Notes: generated by a model from the letters alone, not told the origin. Shown: positions 27,862-39,287, numbered from the stretch's first letter. The stretch is 64,000 bases of DNA from Candidatus Pantoea deserta (GCF_003813865.1 NZ_RMVG01000002.1:124001-188000); one strand, 5' to 3'. Numbers and translations are program-made.

Positions 27862-28152
27862 ATGCTCAATATCAGTGAGTATTTTGACGGAAAAGTGAAA
27901 TCGATTGGTTTCGACAGTGCGAGCACCGGCCGCGCCAGCGTCGGCGTGATGGCGGAAGGCGAATACACCTTTGGCACCGCGCAGCCGGAAGAGATGACGG
28001 TAGTCAGCGGATCGCTGAAGGTGCTGCTGCCGGGCGAGACCGAGTGGCAATGGTTTGAGGCGGGTTCGGTGTTCAACGTGCCGGGCCACAGCGAGTTTCA
28101 TCTTCAGGTTGGCGAACCAAGCTCTTATCTCTGCCGCTATCTGAAAGAGTAA
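27862..28152 (+). CDS. ppnP: Pyrimidine/purine nucleoside phosphorylase PpnP
   Basis: 96 residues from ATG 27862 (E. coli 94, formerly YaiE). A single cupin barrel with [25 protein letters not shown] split at TF, then [15 protein letters not shown] and [11 protein letters not shown]. Phosphorolyses adenosine, guanosine, inosine, uridine, thymidine and others. GAGGAA precedes the ATG. Own transcription unit, after aroM as in E. coli. Confidence 0.95.
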   Translation: MLNISEYFDGKVKSIGFDSASTGRASVGVMAEGEYTFGTAQPEEMTVVSGSLKVLLPGETEWQWFEAGSVFNVPGHSEFHLQVGEPSSYLCRYLKE

Positions 28153-28156
28153 TAGT

Positions 28157-28275
28157 GACGGGGCGTGGCGCGCGATAGCGAGATGCTGGCGCAATAGCCC
28201 CGCCGCAACGGCGCTTTACGTCTCCACGCCCGTTCGTCCCGCGCGAAGACGCACTTCATCCCCTGAGGTGCGTCT
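28157..28275. repeat. Inverted repeats between ppnP and a convergent gene
   Basis: Outer arms ACGGGGCGTGG (28157-28167) and CCACGCCCGT (28225-28234), differing by one bulged G, then a separate hairpin AGACGCAC / GTGCGTCT (28247-28275). Both lie between convergent genes and are GC-rich without T runs. The next 128 bases up to the neighbour's stop contain no gene. Confidence 0.45.
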
Positions 28276-28403
28276 GTAAAGCAGCCAGCACGCTGTGTTG
28301 TCTCACCAGGCTTGCGGCGTTTCTGCTCCTGTCACGGACGCCTGACGCGCCGAGCCATTTTAATGACGCGCAGGCCTGGTGGCTAGCCGCGCGTAGCCCC
28401 TGT

Positions 28404-29798
28404 TTAGCGCATAATCTCGACCTGCTCCAGCCGGGTCTCCTGCCACGCGGCGCTACCCAGCTTCGACGCCAGCGGCACCAGCACGCGCAGATCCTCCAGC
28501 CAGGCCTCACGCGTCTCGACCGGCTTCTGTGCGTCACCTTCGCTTCGACACGCCAGTTGCAGATAGCGGCCGCTAAAGGCAGGGTTGATGGTCCGCGCCT
28601 CGCCGCCCGCCTGCACCTTGCACTGCTGCCGCGTGCGACGCGCGTCCGACGGCTGTGCGCTCTCCACTAAATCGGTGTCGGCCTCAAACTGCTGCCCGGC
28701 CACCAGCGGGAAACGCAGCGTGGTTTTTAGCGTTTCCAGTCGGCTGGGCTGCGAGGCGATCGACATGGCAAACTTCAGCTGGATCAGATTGCCCAGCGTC
28801 AGGCGCTGCACCTTCCAGATACCGTAGTTCTCCAGCTTGCGCAGATAGCCCTGATCATCGACGTCGATGCGCACCTCTACCTTGCCTGACGGGCTGTTCT
28901 CTACCCAGCTCAGCTGGCGGAAACGCGGCATCGCCCAGGGCGAAATCAGCTGATGAAGCTGCTGTTGCAGCGCCTTATCCAGCGGCAGCGCCGCCATGAC
29001 CGAGGCCGGATTGTCGCTCAGGTCGGGCAGAATGGCGCGCGCGTCGCCGCTGACCGCTTTGCGCGCGGCCGGGGTAAAGCGGCCCAGCGCATGAAAGCGG
29101 GGCAGATCGGCGGAGGCGCACAGGCGGGTAAAGGTCTGCTTCATCAGCGGCGTCAGCGGAAAAGAGGCTTTGCGGCGCGCGACATCGGCGCCGTCCAGCG
29201 AGTCGGTGACGTAGCCCTTGTCATCCACATCCATTAACGACAGGGCTTCGTGCGTCTGCGTCTGGCAGTTAAAACGATAATTTTCCACCTTAAACGCATA
29301 GGGCGCGTCATAAGGCGGGTCGAAATCGCTGCTGGCGTAGTCGTAGCCGAGGCGCACCTGTAGTTCATCGCCGCTGCGCTTCAGGCTGGCGACATCGATC
29401 AGCGCGGTGGCGCCGAAGCGATCGGTGGGCGCAATTTGTTCCCACACTACCGCCTTCTCCGGCAGGCTACAGATGCGCTTCAGCGTGTCAGCATCCTGAT
29501 TGGGACCTGGCTGCGGCGGCGCGTAGCGGCCAAATTCGCTGCCGTAAAAGCGTGCGGTTGTGACGCCCCGATCATTAAGCAGATTGCGATACAGCGCCTC
29601 TGCGGAGAGGGTTTTGCAGTCATACGCCTGCCACACCTGCATCGCGCCGCCGGATTTACCGGCCAGCGCCACCATTACATTGAGGCGGTCGTTGATGCGC
29701 AGCGCATTGAGGCGGCTGAAAGAGGCGTCCCCGGCGCTGGCGGCAGAGAAGAGCGTTAACCCGGCGAACAGCGCCGCGCGGACAGAGAGATGAAACAT
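28404..29798 (-). CDS. Periplasmic protein of unknown function with possible surface-adhesin E-like half
   Basis: 464 residues. A signal peptide with cleavage near SAASA-GDA (about residue 22). The central part ALIDVASLKRSGDELQVRLGY, ending in YRFNCQTQTHEAL, resembles the SAPE (surface-adhesin protein E) domain pattern. A second half (QLSWVENSPSGKVEVRIDVDD) looks similar in layout. Three to four cysteine pairs are visible, fitting an oxidised periplasmic protein. Monocistronic, just after rdgC on the same strand. I cannot assign a function; the SAPE call is tentative. Confidence 0.75.
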   Translation of the reverse strand: MFHLSVRAALFAGLTLFSAASAGDASFSRLNALRINDRLNVMVALAGKSGGAMQVWQAYDCKTLSAEALYRNLLNDRGVTTARFYGSEFGRYAPPQPGPNQDADTLKRICSLPEKAVVWEQIAPTDRFGATALIDVASLKRSGDELQVRLGYDYASSDFDPPYDAPYAFKVENYRFNCQTQTHEALSLMDVDDKGYVTDSLDGADVARRKASFPLTPLMKQTFTRLCASADLPRFHALGRFTPAARKAVSGDARAILPDLSDNPASVMAALPLDKALQQQLHQLISPWAMPRFRQLSWVENSPSGKVEVRIDVDDQGYLRKLENYGIWKVQRLTLGNLIQLKFAMSIASQPSRLETLKTTLRFPLVAGQQFEADTDLVESAQPSDARRTRQQCKVQAGGEARTINPAFSGRYLQLACRSEGDAQKPVETREAWLEDLRVLVPLASKLGSAAWQETRLEQVEIMR

Positions 29799-29856
29799 AG
29801 CGGAAATCCTTTGCCGAAAAGGAGCATTATCGGCAAAGGCGGGGCAGACTTGATAC

Positions 29857-30768
29857 TTAACGCTGGGCTTCGCCGCCCAGCGCGTCTACCAGATTGCTGG
29901 TGAGCGCGGCAAGCTCGCTGGTCATCAGGATAAAGTCGGCATCGAAACGCTGAGCGAAATCTTCGCGGTCAATATCGTCGTTCTGCTCGCGCAGCGTGTC
30001 GCTGAACTTCAGGCGCTTCACCGACCCGTCATCCGCCAGCACGAACTGGATGCGCTCCTGCCAGTCGAGCGCCAGTTTCGTCACCAGCTTGCCGGCTTCG
30101 ATATGATTGGCGATCTCGTCACACACCAGATCCTGCTTTTTACAGCGGATCACGCCGCCATCTTCCAGGATCGCTTTCAGCTCCGCTTCATCCATCAGGG
30201 CGAAACCGGCAGGCAGATCGCCAGATCGCACCCATTCGGTCAGCGTCAGTTCGATCGGGCTTTCCAGCGTCAGCGGCACCACCGGCAGCGATCCCAGACT
30301 TTTACGCAGCAGCGCCAGCGTATCTTCCGCTTTTTTCGCGCTGGCGCAGTCGACCATGATCAGATTGTTAACGGTGTCGATCCAGATAAAGGTCTGGCTG
30401 AGACGGCTAAAGGCGCGCGGCAGCAGACTGTGCAGCACCTCATCTTTCAGGGCGTCTTTTTCGGTCTTCTTCAGCTTGCGGCTCTGTTCCGCTTCCAGCT
30501 TGCTGATCTTCGCTTCCAGCGCCTGTTTCACCACCGGCGACGGCAGAATTTTTTCTTCTTTACGGGCGCAAATCACAATCTGGCCGTTATTAACATGGGT
30601 CAGCGCATCGCTGCGGTTGCCCATCGGCGACACCCAGCCGGTCTTGCTCATATCCTGGCTGCCGCACGGCGAGAAGGTGTAAGCCTCAAGCTGTTTTTCC
30701 ATGTCGTCTGCGGAGAGGGGGATCTCGCGATTCAGACGATAAACCATCATATTTTTAAACCACAACAT
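29857..30768 (-). CDS. rdgC: Recombination-associated protein RdgC
   Basis: 303 residues from ATG 30768 (a GTG one codon earlier is less likely), matching E. coli RdgC. Starts [14 protein letters not shown]; contains the DNA-binding ring protein's conserved [19 protein letters not shown] and the C-terminal helix region. Forms a dimeric ring around duplex DNA and modulates RecA. Divergent from mak as in E. coli. Confidence 0.97.
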   Translation of the reverse strand: MLWFKNMMVYRLNREIPLSADDMEKQLEAYTFSPCGSQDMSKTGWVSPMGNRSDALTHVNNGQIVICARKEEKILPSPVVKQALEAKISKLEAEQSRKLKKTEKDALKDEVLHSLLPRAFSRLSQTFIWIDTVNNLIMVDCASAKKAEDTLALLRKSLGSLPVVPLTLESPIELTLTEWVRSGDLPAGFALMDEAELKAILEDGGVIRCKKQDLVCDEIANHIEAGKLVTKLALDWQERIQFVLADDGSVKRLKFSDTLREQNDDIDREDFAQRFDADFILMTSELAALTSNLVDALGGEAQR

Positions 30769-30914
30769 CACAATTCCTTACCGGGGCGCGCGATCTGGCG
30801 CACAAGTCGAGAGGTCAGCGCGCATGATAGCGAAACATCGGAGTGGTTTCATTGCCTTTCCCTGACGGCGCTCCTAATGTATCTCTCACCCAGACGAATA
30901 ATGAGGAATAACCT

Positions 30915-31841
30915 GTGCGTATAGGCATTGATTTAGGCGGCACTAAAGTAGAGGTAATCGCGCTGTCTGATGAGGGAGAGACGCTGTTTCGCCACCGCGT
31001 GGACACGCCGCGCGACGACTATGCGGCCACAGTGCGGGCGATTGCCGATCTGGTGCATCTCGCCGAAGCCACAACCGGGCAAACCGGCAGCGTCGGCGTC
31101 GGCATTCCGGGAACGATCTCGCCCTATGCGCATCGCGTAAAAAACGCCAACTCCACCTGGCTCAACGGCCAGCCGCTGGATCGCGACCTGGCGCAGGCGC
31201 TACAGCGCGAGGTGCGCATCGCTAACGACGCCAACTGCCTGGCGGTCTCTGAGGCGACTGACGGCGCGGGCGCGGGCCAGCCGCTGGTCTTTGCGGTGAT
31301 TATCGGCACCGGATCGGGCGCGGGCGTGGCGATCAACGGCGAGGCGCGTATCGGCGGCAACGGTAACGCGGGCGAGTGGGGCCACAACCCGCTGCCGTGG
31401 ATGGATGAGGACGAGCTGCGCTATCGTGAAGAGGTGCCGTGCTACTGCGGTCAGAAGGGCTGCATCGAGACCTTTGTTTCCGGCACCGGGTTCGCCACTG
31501 ATTACCGGCGGCTGAGCGGTCAGGCGCTGAAGGGCGCGGAGATCGTAAAACTGATCGCGCAGCAGGATGCGATCGCCGAAGAGGCGATGCGCCGCTACGA
31601 AATCCGGCTGGCAAAATCGCTGGCGCAGGTGGTGAACCTGCTGGATCCGGATGTGATCGTGCTGGGCGGCGGCATGAGCAACAACGACCGTCTCTATCAG
31701 AGCGTGCCGACGCTGATGAAGCGGTGGGTCTTTGGCGGAGAGTGTGAAACGCCGGTGCTGAAGGCAAAACACGGCGATTCAAGCGGAGTGCGCGGCGCGG
31801 CCTGGCTGTGGCCGCTGAAGCGCCAGGCGCTATTGCGCTGA
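30915..31841 (+). CDS. mak: Fructokinase Mak (ROK family)
   Basis: 308 residues (E. coli 302) from GTG 30915, six longer at the C-terminus. [16 protein letters not shown] at the N-terminus; the ROK signature appears as [14 protein letters not shown] with the zinc-binding [12 protein letters not shown]. Converts fructose to fructose-6-phosphate using ATP. It overlaps the convergent lipoprotein gene by 12 bases. Confidence 0.97.
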   Translation: MRIGIDLGGTKVEVIALSDEGETLFRHRVDTPRDDYAATVRAIADLVHLAEATTGQTGSVGVGIPGTISPYAHRVKNANSTWLNGQPLDRDLAQALQREVRIANDANCLAVSEATDGAGAGQPLVFAVIIGTGSGAGVAINGEARIGGNGNAGEWGHNPLPWMDEDELRYREEVPCYCGQKGCIETFVSGTGFATDYRRLSGQALKGAEIVKLIAQQDAIAEEAMRRYEIRLAKSLAQVVNLLDPDVIVLGGGMSNNDRLYQSVPTLMKRWVFGGECETPVLKAKHGDSSGVRGAAWLWPLKRQALLR

Positions 31842-32189
31842 TCCGAAGGCGAACTGCCAGTCTTCCGGCACGCCGACCGGCGGCAGCGGCAGATTGCGCG
31901 CGCTGCTCACCTGCTGCCAGGCGCGCAGGCAGAGCGCCTCGTCGCCTTCGATGCGCAGTACGCTGTAGCCGCCGTCGGCGCGGCGATGCGCCGACACCAG
32001 GCAGGTCTGGCCGGGATAGCGCGGCGCGACGGTGGCGTTAAAGGTGCCCATCAACTGCTGCTGCACGTCGCGCAGATAGCGACACTGCGCGGTCGCGTCG
32101 TCGCGGTCGCAGGTGACATCCGACTGGGGTTTGCTGCTGCATCCTGCCAGCAGCGCGCTGGCGAGCAGCAGCGCCATGACTGTTTTCAT
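31830..32189 (-). CDS. Lipoprotein with a TolA C-terminal-like domain
   Basis: 119 residues, signal peptide with lipobox LLAGCSS (C17). The mature domain matches the TolA-C pattern: [34 protein letters not shown] and the final NLPLPP. Its ATG (TAATG overlap) is shared with the sbcC stop, so it is translationally coupled to sbcC. In E. coli araJ occupies this place. TolA-C binds colicins and phage g3p; stand-alone lipoproteins with the domain are uncharacterised. The overlap with mak at its 3' end is 12 bases. Confidence 0.75.
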   Translation of the reverse strand: MKTVMALLLASALLAGCSSKPQSDVTCDRDDATAQCRYLRDVQQQLMGTFNATVAPRYPGQTCLVSAHRRADGGYSVLRIEGDEALCLRAWQQVSSARNLPLPPVGVPEDWQFAFGSAQ

Positions 32190-35100
32190 TACGCCTCCTG
32201 AGCGCGGGGCAGTTCCAGTTTGCTGTAGCCCAGCCCGTTAATTTTACGCACCCGAATCTGCACCGGAATACGCTCTTTCATAGCCTCAACGTGACTGATC
32301 ACGCCGATGGTTTTGCCGCTGGCGTTAAGCGCATCCAGCGCATCCAGCGCGGTGTCGAGCGTTTCAGCGTCCAGCGTACCGAAGCCTTCATCGAGAAACA
32401 AAGACTCTATACGGGTTTTCACGCTGACTAAATCTGAAAGCGCCAGCGCCAGCGCGAGGCTGACCAGGAAACTTTCGCCGCCGGAGAGAGTGCGCGTATC
32501 GCGCGCCGCGTCGGCCTGCCAGGTGTCGATGACGTCCAGCTCCAGCGCGTCGCTGGCGCGGCGTTGCAGCAAATAGCGGCCATGCAGCCGATCGAGCTGG
32601 CGGTTGGCGAGCGCCACCAGATGATCCAGCGTTAACCCCTGCGCGAAGCGGCGGAACTTATCGCCGCTGGCCGAACCGATCAGGTCGTTGAGCTGACTCC
32701 AGTGCGTCAGCGCCGCCTCATCCTCTTCAATCTGCTTCATCAGGCTCTGCTGCTGCTCGCGCAGGCGCGCATCGCTCTGAAGCTGCTGCTGCGCTTCGCC
32801 CTGCTGGCGCGCATTGTCGCGCAGCGCCAGACGCAGCTGCTCAAGCTGCTGTTCCAGCGCCGCCGCGTTTTCCTCCGCGCCCTCTGGCTGGCTTTGCTGG
32901 TGCGCCGCGCGGCGCTGCGTCAGCTGTTCAAGCTGACTCAGCCGGGTCTGGCGCTGCTGATCCAGCTGCTGCAGGCGCGAACGCAGCGCCTGGGCCTCCT
33001 TTTCATCAAGCAGCGCGGCGCGCAGGCTGGCTTCGTCGCTAAAGGCGGCGGCGGCCAGCGCCGCGCTAAACAGCTGCTGCGCCGTACTCAGCGCCTGGCT
33101 GACTTTTTGCTGCTGCGCCTCCAGTTCCGCCGCGCGCCCGCCCAGCAGGCTAAGCTGGCTCTGCGTTTTTTGCCGCGACTCCAGCGCCGCCGCCAGCGCG
33201 GCGTCCTGCTGCTGAAGCCGGACCTGCATCTGCTGTCGCGCCTCGGCGACCTGACGATCGTCAAACAGCGTCCGGCGCTGGTCGCGCAGCTGCGTCAGCG
33301 ACGCTTCAGTCTGCGCGCGCAGCCGTTGCAGGGCGTCAAACCGCTGCCGCTCGCTCTCTACGCGCTGTTGCAGACTGCTGCACTGCGCGTCGGCACGCGC
33401 CAGCTGCGGCTGAAGCGTGGCGAGCAGCTGCTCGCTCTGGTTCCAGCGCAGCCAGCGCTGCTGCTGCTGGTGCAGCCAGCCGTCGCGCGCCTCCCGGTCG
33501 GGCAGGGCAAGGCCCGCGTCGGCCAGCTCCTGATGCAGCGCGTCGCTGCGCTGTCGCCAGTCGCGTTCTTCCTGATCCAGACGCTGCGCCAGCGTCGCCG
33601 CGCTCTCTTGCAGGTTAGTGAGCGTTTGCTGGGCCAGCTGAAGCTGCTGTTGATGCTGTTGCAGTTTCTGCTGATGTTGCAGATGTTCATCCCTGGCCTG
33701 CTGGCGCAGGCGCGCGGCGCTCTCCTGCTGGCGGGCGAGCTGCTGCAATTGCTGTTCTTCATGGCTTTGCTGCTGCTGCCAGGCCTCCAGCGCGGCGCTG
33801 TCGCCCGCAGCGAATGTGAGCGCCAGCTCACTCTGTAGCGCTTGCCACTGCTGGCTCAGGGTATCCAGTCGCTGGGTTTCTGCGGCCAGCTCGTCGCGCA
33901 GCCGCAGCTGTTCGGCCTTTGCCTGCTTCAGCGCTTCGCCTGTTTTGATGCCCTGTTCGCGCAGCGCCTCGACCTGCTGTTCCTGCTCAGCCAGGCGACG
34001 CTGATTTTCGCTCAGCTCCAGCGCGGCATAGCGCTCTACCGCCGGATGCTGGCAGGAGCCGCACAGCGGGCAGGGCTGCTCAGGGGCCAGACGTGCGCGA
34101 TAAGCCGACAGATCGGCGATATGCTGCTCCAGCTCGCAGATCTTTTTGATGTCCGCCAGAGAGGCTTTTTCCCGCGCAAAGGCTGCGCGCAGCGCGTTAA
34201 GCGCGTCGTCATCCTGCTGAACGCGCTTTTCCAGATCGGCGAGGCGCTGCTGGCGCTGCGCGATCTGCTGCTGTAATGGCGTCCACTGCGAGGCCAGCAC
34301 CGCCAGCTGCTGACGCAGCGGACGGTTCGCCTCAAACTGCGCCAGACGCGCGTGCAGCGCCTGCGTCGGGTGCGTCTGTTCCAGTTCAGCCAGCGCCCGA
34401 TCCGCCGCCTGAAGCGCGCTGGCGGCCTGGCGTTCGGCCTGGCTAAGCGGTTCCGCCTGCTGAGTGAGCCGGACGAGTTCGGCCTGCTGCTGAGCCAGCG
34501 TCCCCCTCTGTTGCCGCTGCTGTGCGCCAAGCGTCTCCAGCGCGCTTTCCCGCTGCGCCAGCTGGCCGAAACGTTCCTGCCACAGCGCCAGCGACGCGCC
34601 CCATTGCGGCAGAGAACCCTGCGCCGCACGCCACTGCTGCTGTTCCGCCAGCGTGGCCTGTAAGCTGTCCCGCTGCGCCGCTTCATTTTGCAGCGCGGTC
34701 TGGCTCTGGGTCAGAAGCTGCTGCTGCTGGTCGGCTTCACGCTGCTGCTGCTGCGCCTGGGCGTGCAGGGCGGTAATCTGCTGATCCAGCGGAATGATCT
34801 GTTCTGTCAGCAGCGTCTCCTGATCCTGCTGCTGACGCAGCGCGGCATCGCGCGCAGCCTGCGCCGCGGCGTGTTGCTGCTGGTCGTTCTGATTCTGCCG
34901 TTCAGCGGCCAGGCGCTGCTGCGCCAGCTGCTGCTGCGTCTGTTGCAGGCTCTGCTGTTCATGCAGCAGGCCGTCGCGCTGCTGTAGCTTGTCGCGCAGC
35001 TTCTCTGCCGGCTCGCTGAGCGCCAGCCGCTGGCGGTCCGCGTCGGCGGCGCGCCACGCCTGCTCCGCCGCCTCAAGGGCGGCGCGGGCGGCCTGAATTT

Positions 35101-35872
35101 CGCTATCCAGCTGCTGCGCCTGAGTCAGCCACTGATGCTGCTGACGCCGCTGCTCGCTTTGCTGAGTAAGCGCCTGCTCCGCTTCGGTTAGCGCTGCCAG
35201 CTGCTGTTGCAGCGCGGCGCGCGCCTCGGCGTCGAGCAGGGCCAGAGTGCCGGCGCGGCTGCGCAGCGTCTCCAGCGCCAGCCGCGCGCTTTTGTGCTGT
35301 TCATAAATCGCGACCGAAATCTGGCCGTAAATTTCCGTGCCGGTCAGCTCTTCCAGCAGCTCCGCGCGCTCGCCGGGTCGGGCGTTAAGAAAGGCGGCAA
35401 ACTGCCCCTGCGACAGCATCATCGAGCGGGTAAAGCGTTCGAAATCGAGACCCGACAGCGACTCGATCAGCCGGAGTTTGTCATTCACCTTGTCGGCGAA
35501 GATCTTGTCGTCGATGCAGCGCGCCAGCTCGACGCGCGGAGCCTGTAGCTTGCCGTCGGCCGCGCCGCGCGCGCGGTTCTGACTCCAGAAGGCGCGCCAG
35601 GCTTCGCCTTTGATCTCAAACTCCACCTCAGCGAGACATTCGGCGGTGTCGCGCGTCATCAGCCCGTTTTGCGTCTGTGACAGCACGCCGAGGCGCGGCG
35701 TCTGGTGATAGAGCGCCAGGCAGATGGCGTCGAGCAGCGTGGTTTTGCCTGCGCCGGTCGCGCCGGTAATGGCGAACAGGCCGTTGCTGGCGAACGGCTC
35801 GGCGCGGAAGTCGATAAACCATTCGCCTTTCAGCGCGTTCAGGTTCTTAAACCGTAGCGTGAGGATCTTCAT
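32189..35872 (-). CDS. sbcC: Exonuclease subunit SbcC (Rad50-type ATPase)
   Basis: 1227 residues, longer than the 1048 of E. coli. ATPase head halves are at the ends: Walker [16 protein letters not shown] near 36-50, and at the C-terminus [19 protein letters not shown] (signature) followed by [11 protein letters not shown] (Walker B). Between lies a coiled coil with a zinc hook CPLC (C601, C604) at the midpoint. The coiled coil is unusually rich in Gln and Ala. SbcCD processes hairpins and protein-blocked DNA ends. Starts with ATGA overlapping sbcD. Confidence 0.96.
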   Translation of the reverse strand: MKILTLRFKNLNALKGEWFIDFRAEPFASNGLFAITGATGAGKTTLLDAICLALYHQTPRLGVLSQTQNGLMTRDTAECLAEVEFEIKGEAWRAFWSQNRARGAADGKLQAPRVELARCIDDKIFADKVNDKLRLIESLSGLDFERFTRSMMLSQGQFAAFLNARPGERAELLEELTGTEIYGQISVAIYEQHKSARLALETLRSRAGTLALLDAEARAALQQQLAALTEAEQALTQQSEQRRQQHQWLTQAQQLDSEIQAARAALEAAEQAWRAADADRQRLALSEPAEKLRDKLQQRDGLLHEQQSLQQTQQQLAQQRLAAERQNQNDQQQHAAAQAARDAALRQQQDQETLLTEQIIPLDQQITALHAQAQQQQREADQQQQLLTQSQTALQNEAAQRDSLQATLAEQQQWRAAQGSLPQWGASLALWQERFGQLAQRESALETLGAQQRQQRGTLAQQQAELVRLTQQAEPLSQAERQAASALQAADRALAELEQTHPTQALHARLAQFEANRPLRQQLAVLASQWTPLQQQIAQRQQRLADLEKRVQQDDDALNALRAAFAREKASLADIKKICELEQHIADLSAYRARLAPEQPCPLCGSCQHPAVERYAALELSENQRRLAEQEQQVEALREQGIKTGEALKQAKAEQLRLRDELAAETQRLDTLSQQWQALQSELALTFAAGDSAALEAWQQQQSHEEQQLQQLARQQESAARLRQQARDEHLQHQQKLQQHQQQLQLAQQTLTNLQESAATLAQRLDQEERDWRQRSDALHQELADAGLALPDREARDGWLHQQQQRWLRWNQSEQLLATLQPQLARADAQCSSLQQRVESERQRFDALQRLRAQTEASLTQLRDQRRTLFDDRQVAEARQQMQVRLQQQDAALAAALESRQKTQSQLSLLGGRAAELEAQQQKVSQALSTAQQLFSAALAAAAFSDEASLRAALLDEKEAQALRSRLQQLDQQRQTRLSQLEQLTQRRAAHQQSQPEGAEENAAALEQQLEQLRLALRDNARQQGEAQQQLQSDARLREQQQSLMKQIEEDEAALTHWSQLNDLIGSASGDKFRRFAQGLTLDHLVALANRQLDRLHGRYLLQRRASDALELDVIDTWQADAARDTRTLSGGESFLVSLALALALSDLVSVKTRIESLFLDEGFGTLDAETLDTALDALDALNASGKTIGVISHVEAMKERIPVQIRVRKINGLGYSKLELPRAQEA

Positions 35873-37068
35873 TCGCTCTCCTCCAGTGAAGCGAGGGTGG
35901 CGCGAAACAGCGCGCTGAGACGCGCATGCTGCGGCTCTTCAATATCGTCCGCCAGCGCGAGGCGGCGGGCGAAAACTTCTTCCACCTTTAGCTCGTTCAG
36001 GGTTTCGTTTTTCAACTGCGCCAGACTGTGCTGACGCTGCTCACGGCTGCGGCGCAGCAGCAGCACCTCTACCGGCAGATCGGCGGTCAGCGCTTCGACC
36101 CGGCGCTGCAAATCGCTGAGAAACTCCTGGGTGGTCACCTCAATGTCGAGCCAGACCTTTTTTTCTTCCTGGTGCGCGGCAAAAGGAGCCAGCTGCTCTT
36201 CAATCTGCGCCAGCGAACCTTTCAGCATTTTCATCGGCTGAAACTGCGGTATCGGCAGCGGCGTAACGGCGCGCAGGCCAGCCTTGTCCAGCTCCAGCAG
36301 AAACACGCTTTTCTCACTGCCGAGTTCGTCGAAGCTGAGCGGAATAGGCGAGCCGCTGTAGCGGATATGGTCGCTGCTGGCGACGCGCTGGGCGCGATGG
36401 ATATGGCCGAGCGCCACATAGTCGACGTCGGGAAAAGCCGACGCGGGGAAGGCGTCGAGAGTGCCGATATAAATGTCGCGCACCGAATCGCTTTTGCTGA
36501 CGCCAACGGTGGTGAGGTGCCCGGTGGCGATGACCGGCAGCGCCAGCGGGTGCTGGCGCGCCGCGTCAACGCTGCGCTGATAGTGCGCCGCAATGGCGTC
36601 CAGCAGGCTTAGCTGTTTTTCGCGCCCGGACTGACCCGCGCGGCTGCGCAGAATGTCGCGCGGGCGCAGGTAGGGAATGGCGCACAGCAGCGCGCCCGGC
36701 TCGCCGTGGCGATCCCGGAGCAGCAGCAGATTGTGATCCGCCTGCGGCGTGGTAATGACCTGCGTATTAAGGCAGGCGAGAAGCGCGCGCGACTCGTTCA
36801 GCGTGGCGACCGAATCGTGATTGCCCGCCAGCACCACCAGCTGGCAGCCGGTTGGCTGTAGCGCGACCACAAAGCGGTTGAAAAGCTCACGGGCATAGCT
36901 CGGCGGCGTACCGCTATCAAACAGGTCGCCCGCGACGATAAGCGCATCGACCTGATGCTCTTCAATGCGCGCCAGCAGCCAGTCGAAAAAGGCCTGATGT
37001 TCGGCCGCCCGGCTCTTGTTATAGAAAAACTGACCGAGGTGCCAGTCCGCGGTGTGAATGATGCGCAT
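35869..37068 (-). CDS. sbcD: Exonuclease subunit SbcD (Mre11-type nuclease)
   Basis: 399 residues (E. coli 400). Metallophosphoesterase motifs in order: [27 protein letters not shown] and ALGHIHR, which ligate two manganese ions. First gene of sbcDC-lipoprotein on the minus strand, divergent from phoB with about 195 bases between, which hold the Pho box on the phoB side. Confidence 0.97.
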   Translation of the reverse strand: MRIIHTADWHLGQFFYNKSRAAEHQAFFDWLLARIEEHQVDALIVAGDLFDSGTPPSYARELFNRFVVALQPTGCQLVVLAGNHDSVATLNESRALLACLNTQVITTPQADHNLLLLRDRHGEPGALLCAIPYLRPRDILRSRAGQSGREKQLSLLDAIAAHYQRSVDAARQHPLALPVIATGHLTTVGVSKSDSVRDIYIGTLDAFPASAFPDVDYVALGHIHRAQRVASSDHIRYSGSPIPLSFDELGSEKSVFLLELDKAGLRAVTPLPIPQFQPMKMLKGSLAQIEEQLAPFAAHQEEKKVWLDIEVTTQEFLSDLQRRVEALTADLPVEVLLLRRSREQRQHSLAQLKNETLNELKVEEVFARRLALADDIEEPQHARLSALFRATLASLEESE

Positions 37069-37183
37069 AAAACTCCCTGCCGTAACGGTTTGCCGGACGA
37101 TTATACCGGCTAAGGCGCAAAAGCGAAAAAAGGCGTCCTTACCGTCATAAAGCGATATTAAAGCGCTGATTAAGCGGCTATGT

Positions 37184-37217
37184 TTTTCATAAAAGTGTCA
37201 TAAATCTGACGCATAAT
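37184..37217 (+). promoter_or_regulatory. Pho box and promoter of phoBR
   Basis: Tandem 11-mers TTTTCATAAAA (37184-37194) and GTGTCATAAAT (37195-37205), matching the CTGTCATAAAT Pho-box repeat, followed by CTGACG and -10 CATAAT (37212-37217). The arrangement copies the E. coli phoB promoter, where the Pho box replaces the -35 element, so phosphate-starvation autoinduction is very likely. Confidence 0.92.
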
Positions 37218-37263
37218 GGCGCCGCATATAACGGTGACAGCGGTCACATCAGCAGGAGTTACA

Positions 37264-37953
37264 ATGGCTAAGCGCATTTTGGTTGTGGAAGATGAAGCCC
37301 CTATCCGTGAAATGCTGTGTTTCGTTCTGGAGCAGAACGACTACCAGCCCATTGAAGCCGAGGATTATGACAGCGCGGTAGGGAAACTGATTGAACCCTG
37401 GCCTGATCTGATTCTGCTGGACTGGATGTTGCCGGGCGGCAGCGGCATTCAGTTTATTAAGCACCTTAAGCGCGAAGCCCTGACGCGGGATATTCCCGTG
37501 ATGATGCTGACGGCGCGCGGCGAAGAGGAGGATCGCGTGCGCGGTCTGGAAGTCGGGGCCGATGACTACATCACCAAGCCCTTCTCGCCGAAAGAGCTGA
37601 TGGCGCGTATCAAGGCGGTGATGCGCCGTATTTCGCCGATGGCGGTGGAAGAGGTGATCGAGATGCAGGGGCTGAGCCTGGATCCGTCGTCGCACCGCGT
37701 AATGTCGGAATCGACGCCGCTGGAGATGGGACCGACCGAATATAAACTGCTGCACTTCTTTATGACGCATCCGGAGCGGGTTTACAGTCGCGAGCAGCTG
37801 CTGAACCACGTCTGGGGCACCAACGTCTACGTGGAAGATCGCACCGTTGACGTGCATATCCGCCGCTTACGCAAGGCGCTGGAAGTTTCCGGCCACGATC
37901 GCATGGTTCAAACCGTTCGCGGAACGGGGTATCGTTTCTCCGCCCGCTACTAA
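37264..37953 (+). CDS. phoB: Phosphate response regulator PhoB
   Basis: 229 residues from ATG 37264, as in E. coli; earlier in-frame codons lie in the promoter. Receiver domain with phospho-acceptor D53 (LLDWMLPGG) and switch lysine in [13 protein letters not shown], then the winged-helix DNA-binding domain ([48 protein letters not shown]). Activates the Pho regulon on phosphate limitation. Followed by phoR after 14 bp. Confidence 0.98.
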   Translation: MAKRILVVEDEAPIREMLCFVLEQNDYQPIEAEDYDSAVGKLIEPWPDLILLDWMLPGGSGIQFIKHLKREALTRDIPVMMLTARGEEEDRVRGLEVGADDYITKPFSPKELMARIKAVMRRISPMAVEEVIEMQGLSLDPSSHRVMSESTPLEMGPTEYKLLHFFMTHPERVYSREQLLNHVWGTNVYVEDRTVDVHIRRLRKALEVSGHDRMVQTVRGTGYRFSARY

Positions 37954-37967
37954 ACGGAGTCTCTACC

Positions 37968-39281
37968 GTGCTGGAACGACTCTCCTGGAAGAGACTGCTC
38001 TTTGAGCTGGCGCTGGCCTGCCTGCCCGCGCTGATTATCGGTCTGATTATCGGTTATCTGCCCTGGCTGCTGCTGGTCAGCGTGCTGGCGGTACTGCTGT
38101 GGCATTTCCACAACCTGATGCGCCTGTCGCACTGGCTGTGGGTCGATCGCACCATGACGCCGCCCGCCGGTCAGGCCAGCTGGGAACCGCTGTTTTATGG
38201 CCTGTACCAGATGCAGCTGCGCAACCGACGGCGGCGGCGCGAACTGGGCAATCTGATTAAGCGCTTTCGCAGCGGCGCCGAAACGCTGCCCGACGCGGTG
38301 GTGCTGACCACGGAAGAGGGCGCGATTTTCTGGTGCAACGGACTGGCGCAGCAGCATCTTGGCTTACGCTGGCCGGAAGATAACGGACAGAACATCCTGA
38401 ACCTGCTGCGCTACCCGGAATTTTCCCGCTATATTCGCCGGCGTGACTTCAACAAGCCGCTCACCTTAATCCTGAATAACCAGCGCCATATGGAATTTCG
38501 CATCATGGCCTACAGCGAAGGGCAGTGGCTGATGGTGGCGCGCGACGTAACCCAGATGCACCAGCTGGAAGGGGCGCGCCGCAACTTCTTCGCCAATGTC
38601 AGCCACGAGCTTCGCACCCCGCTGACGGTGCTCCAGGGCTATCTGGAAATGATGAGCGACTCGGTGATGAACGAGCGTTCGCGCGGCAAGGCGTTGCAGA
38701 CCATGCAGGAGCAGACGCGACGCATGGACAGCCTGGTGCGCCAGCTGCTGACGCTGTCGCGTATTGAAGCTGCGCCAGCCATCGATATGAAAGAGACGGT
38801 GGACGTGCCGATGATGCTGCATCTGCTTCAGCGCGAAGCGGAAACGCTGAGCGGCGGCCGCCATCAGATCCATTTCCACACCGATCCCCATCTCAAGGTG
38901 CTCGGCGATGACGATCAGCTGCGCAGCGCCATCTCTAACCTGGTGTACAACGCCGTCAATCATACGCCAGAGGGAACGCGCATCGACATCAGCTGGTTAC
39001 GCACCCGCCAGGGCGCGCAGTTTAAGGTATGCGACAACGGGCCAGGCATCGCCGCCGAGCATCTGCCGCGCCTGACGGAGCGCTTCTACCGCGTTGATAA
39101 GGCGCGCTCGCGCGCTACCGGCGGCAGCGGTCTCGGACTGGCCATCGTTAAGCACGCGCTCAGCCACCATAACGCGCGGCTGGAGATTACCAGCGTACCC
39201 GACAAAGAGACCTGTTTTACTTTTACGCTGCCGTCGAGGTTGATCGTCAGCGCGGGATTGCAGGAAAATGCCGTCCATTAA
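37968..39281 (+). CDS. phoR: Phosphate regulon sensor kinase PhoR
   Basis: 437 residues (E. coli 431). Two membrane helices in the first 60 residues, a PAS domain in the middle, the H box [17 protein letters not shown], then N, G1 and G2 boxes ([30 protein letters not shown]). GTG start at 37968. The last stop is 6 bp before the next gene, making it part of a phoB-phoR-pstS-like operon. Confidence 0.97.
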   Translation: MLERLSWKRLLFELALACLPALIIGLIIGYLPWLLLVSVLAVLLWHFHNLMRLSHWLWVDRTMTPPAGQASWEPLFYGLYQMQLRNRRRRRELGNLIKRFRSGAETLPDAVVLTTEEGAIFWCNGLAQQHLGLRWPEDNGQNILNLLRYPEFSRYIRRRDFNKPLTLILNNQRHMEFRIMAYSEGQWLMVARDVTQMHQLEGARRNFFANVSHELRTPLTVLQGYLEMMSDSVMNERSRGKALQTMQEQTRRMDSLVRQLLTLSRIEAAPAIDMKETVDVPMMLHLLQREAETLSGGRHQIHFHTDPHLKVLGDDDQLRSAISNLVYNAVNHTPEGTRIDISWLRTRQGAQFKVCDNGPGIAAEHLPRLTERFYRVDKARSRATGGSGLGLAIVKHALSHHNARLEITSVPDKETCFTFTLPSRLIVSAGLQENAVH

Positions 39282-39287
39282 TCGTTA

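Noticed and set aside
32702-33838. 378-codon plus-strand frame antisense to sbcC
   Set aside because: Leu/Gln/Arg-rich mirror of the SbcC coiled-coil codons; no independent start or family.
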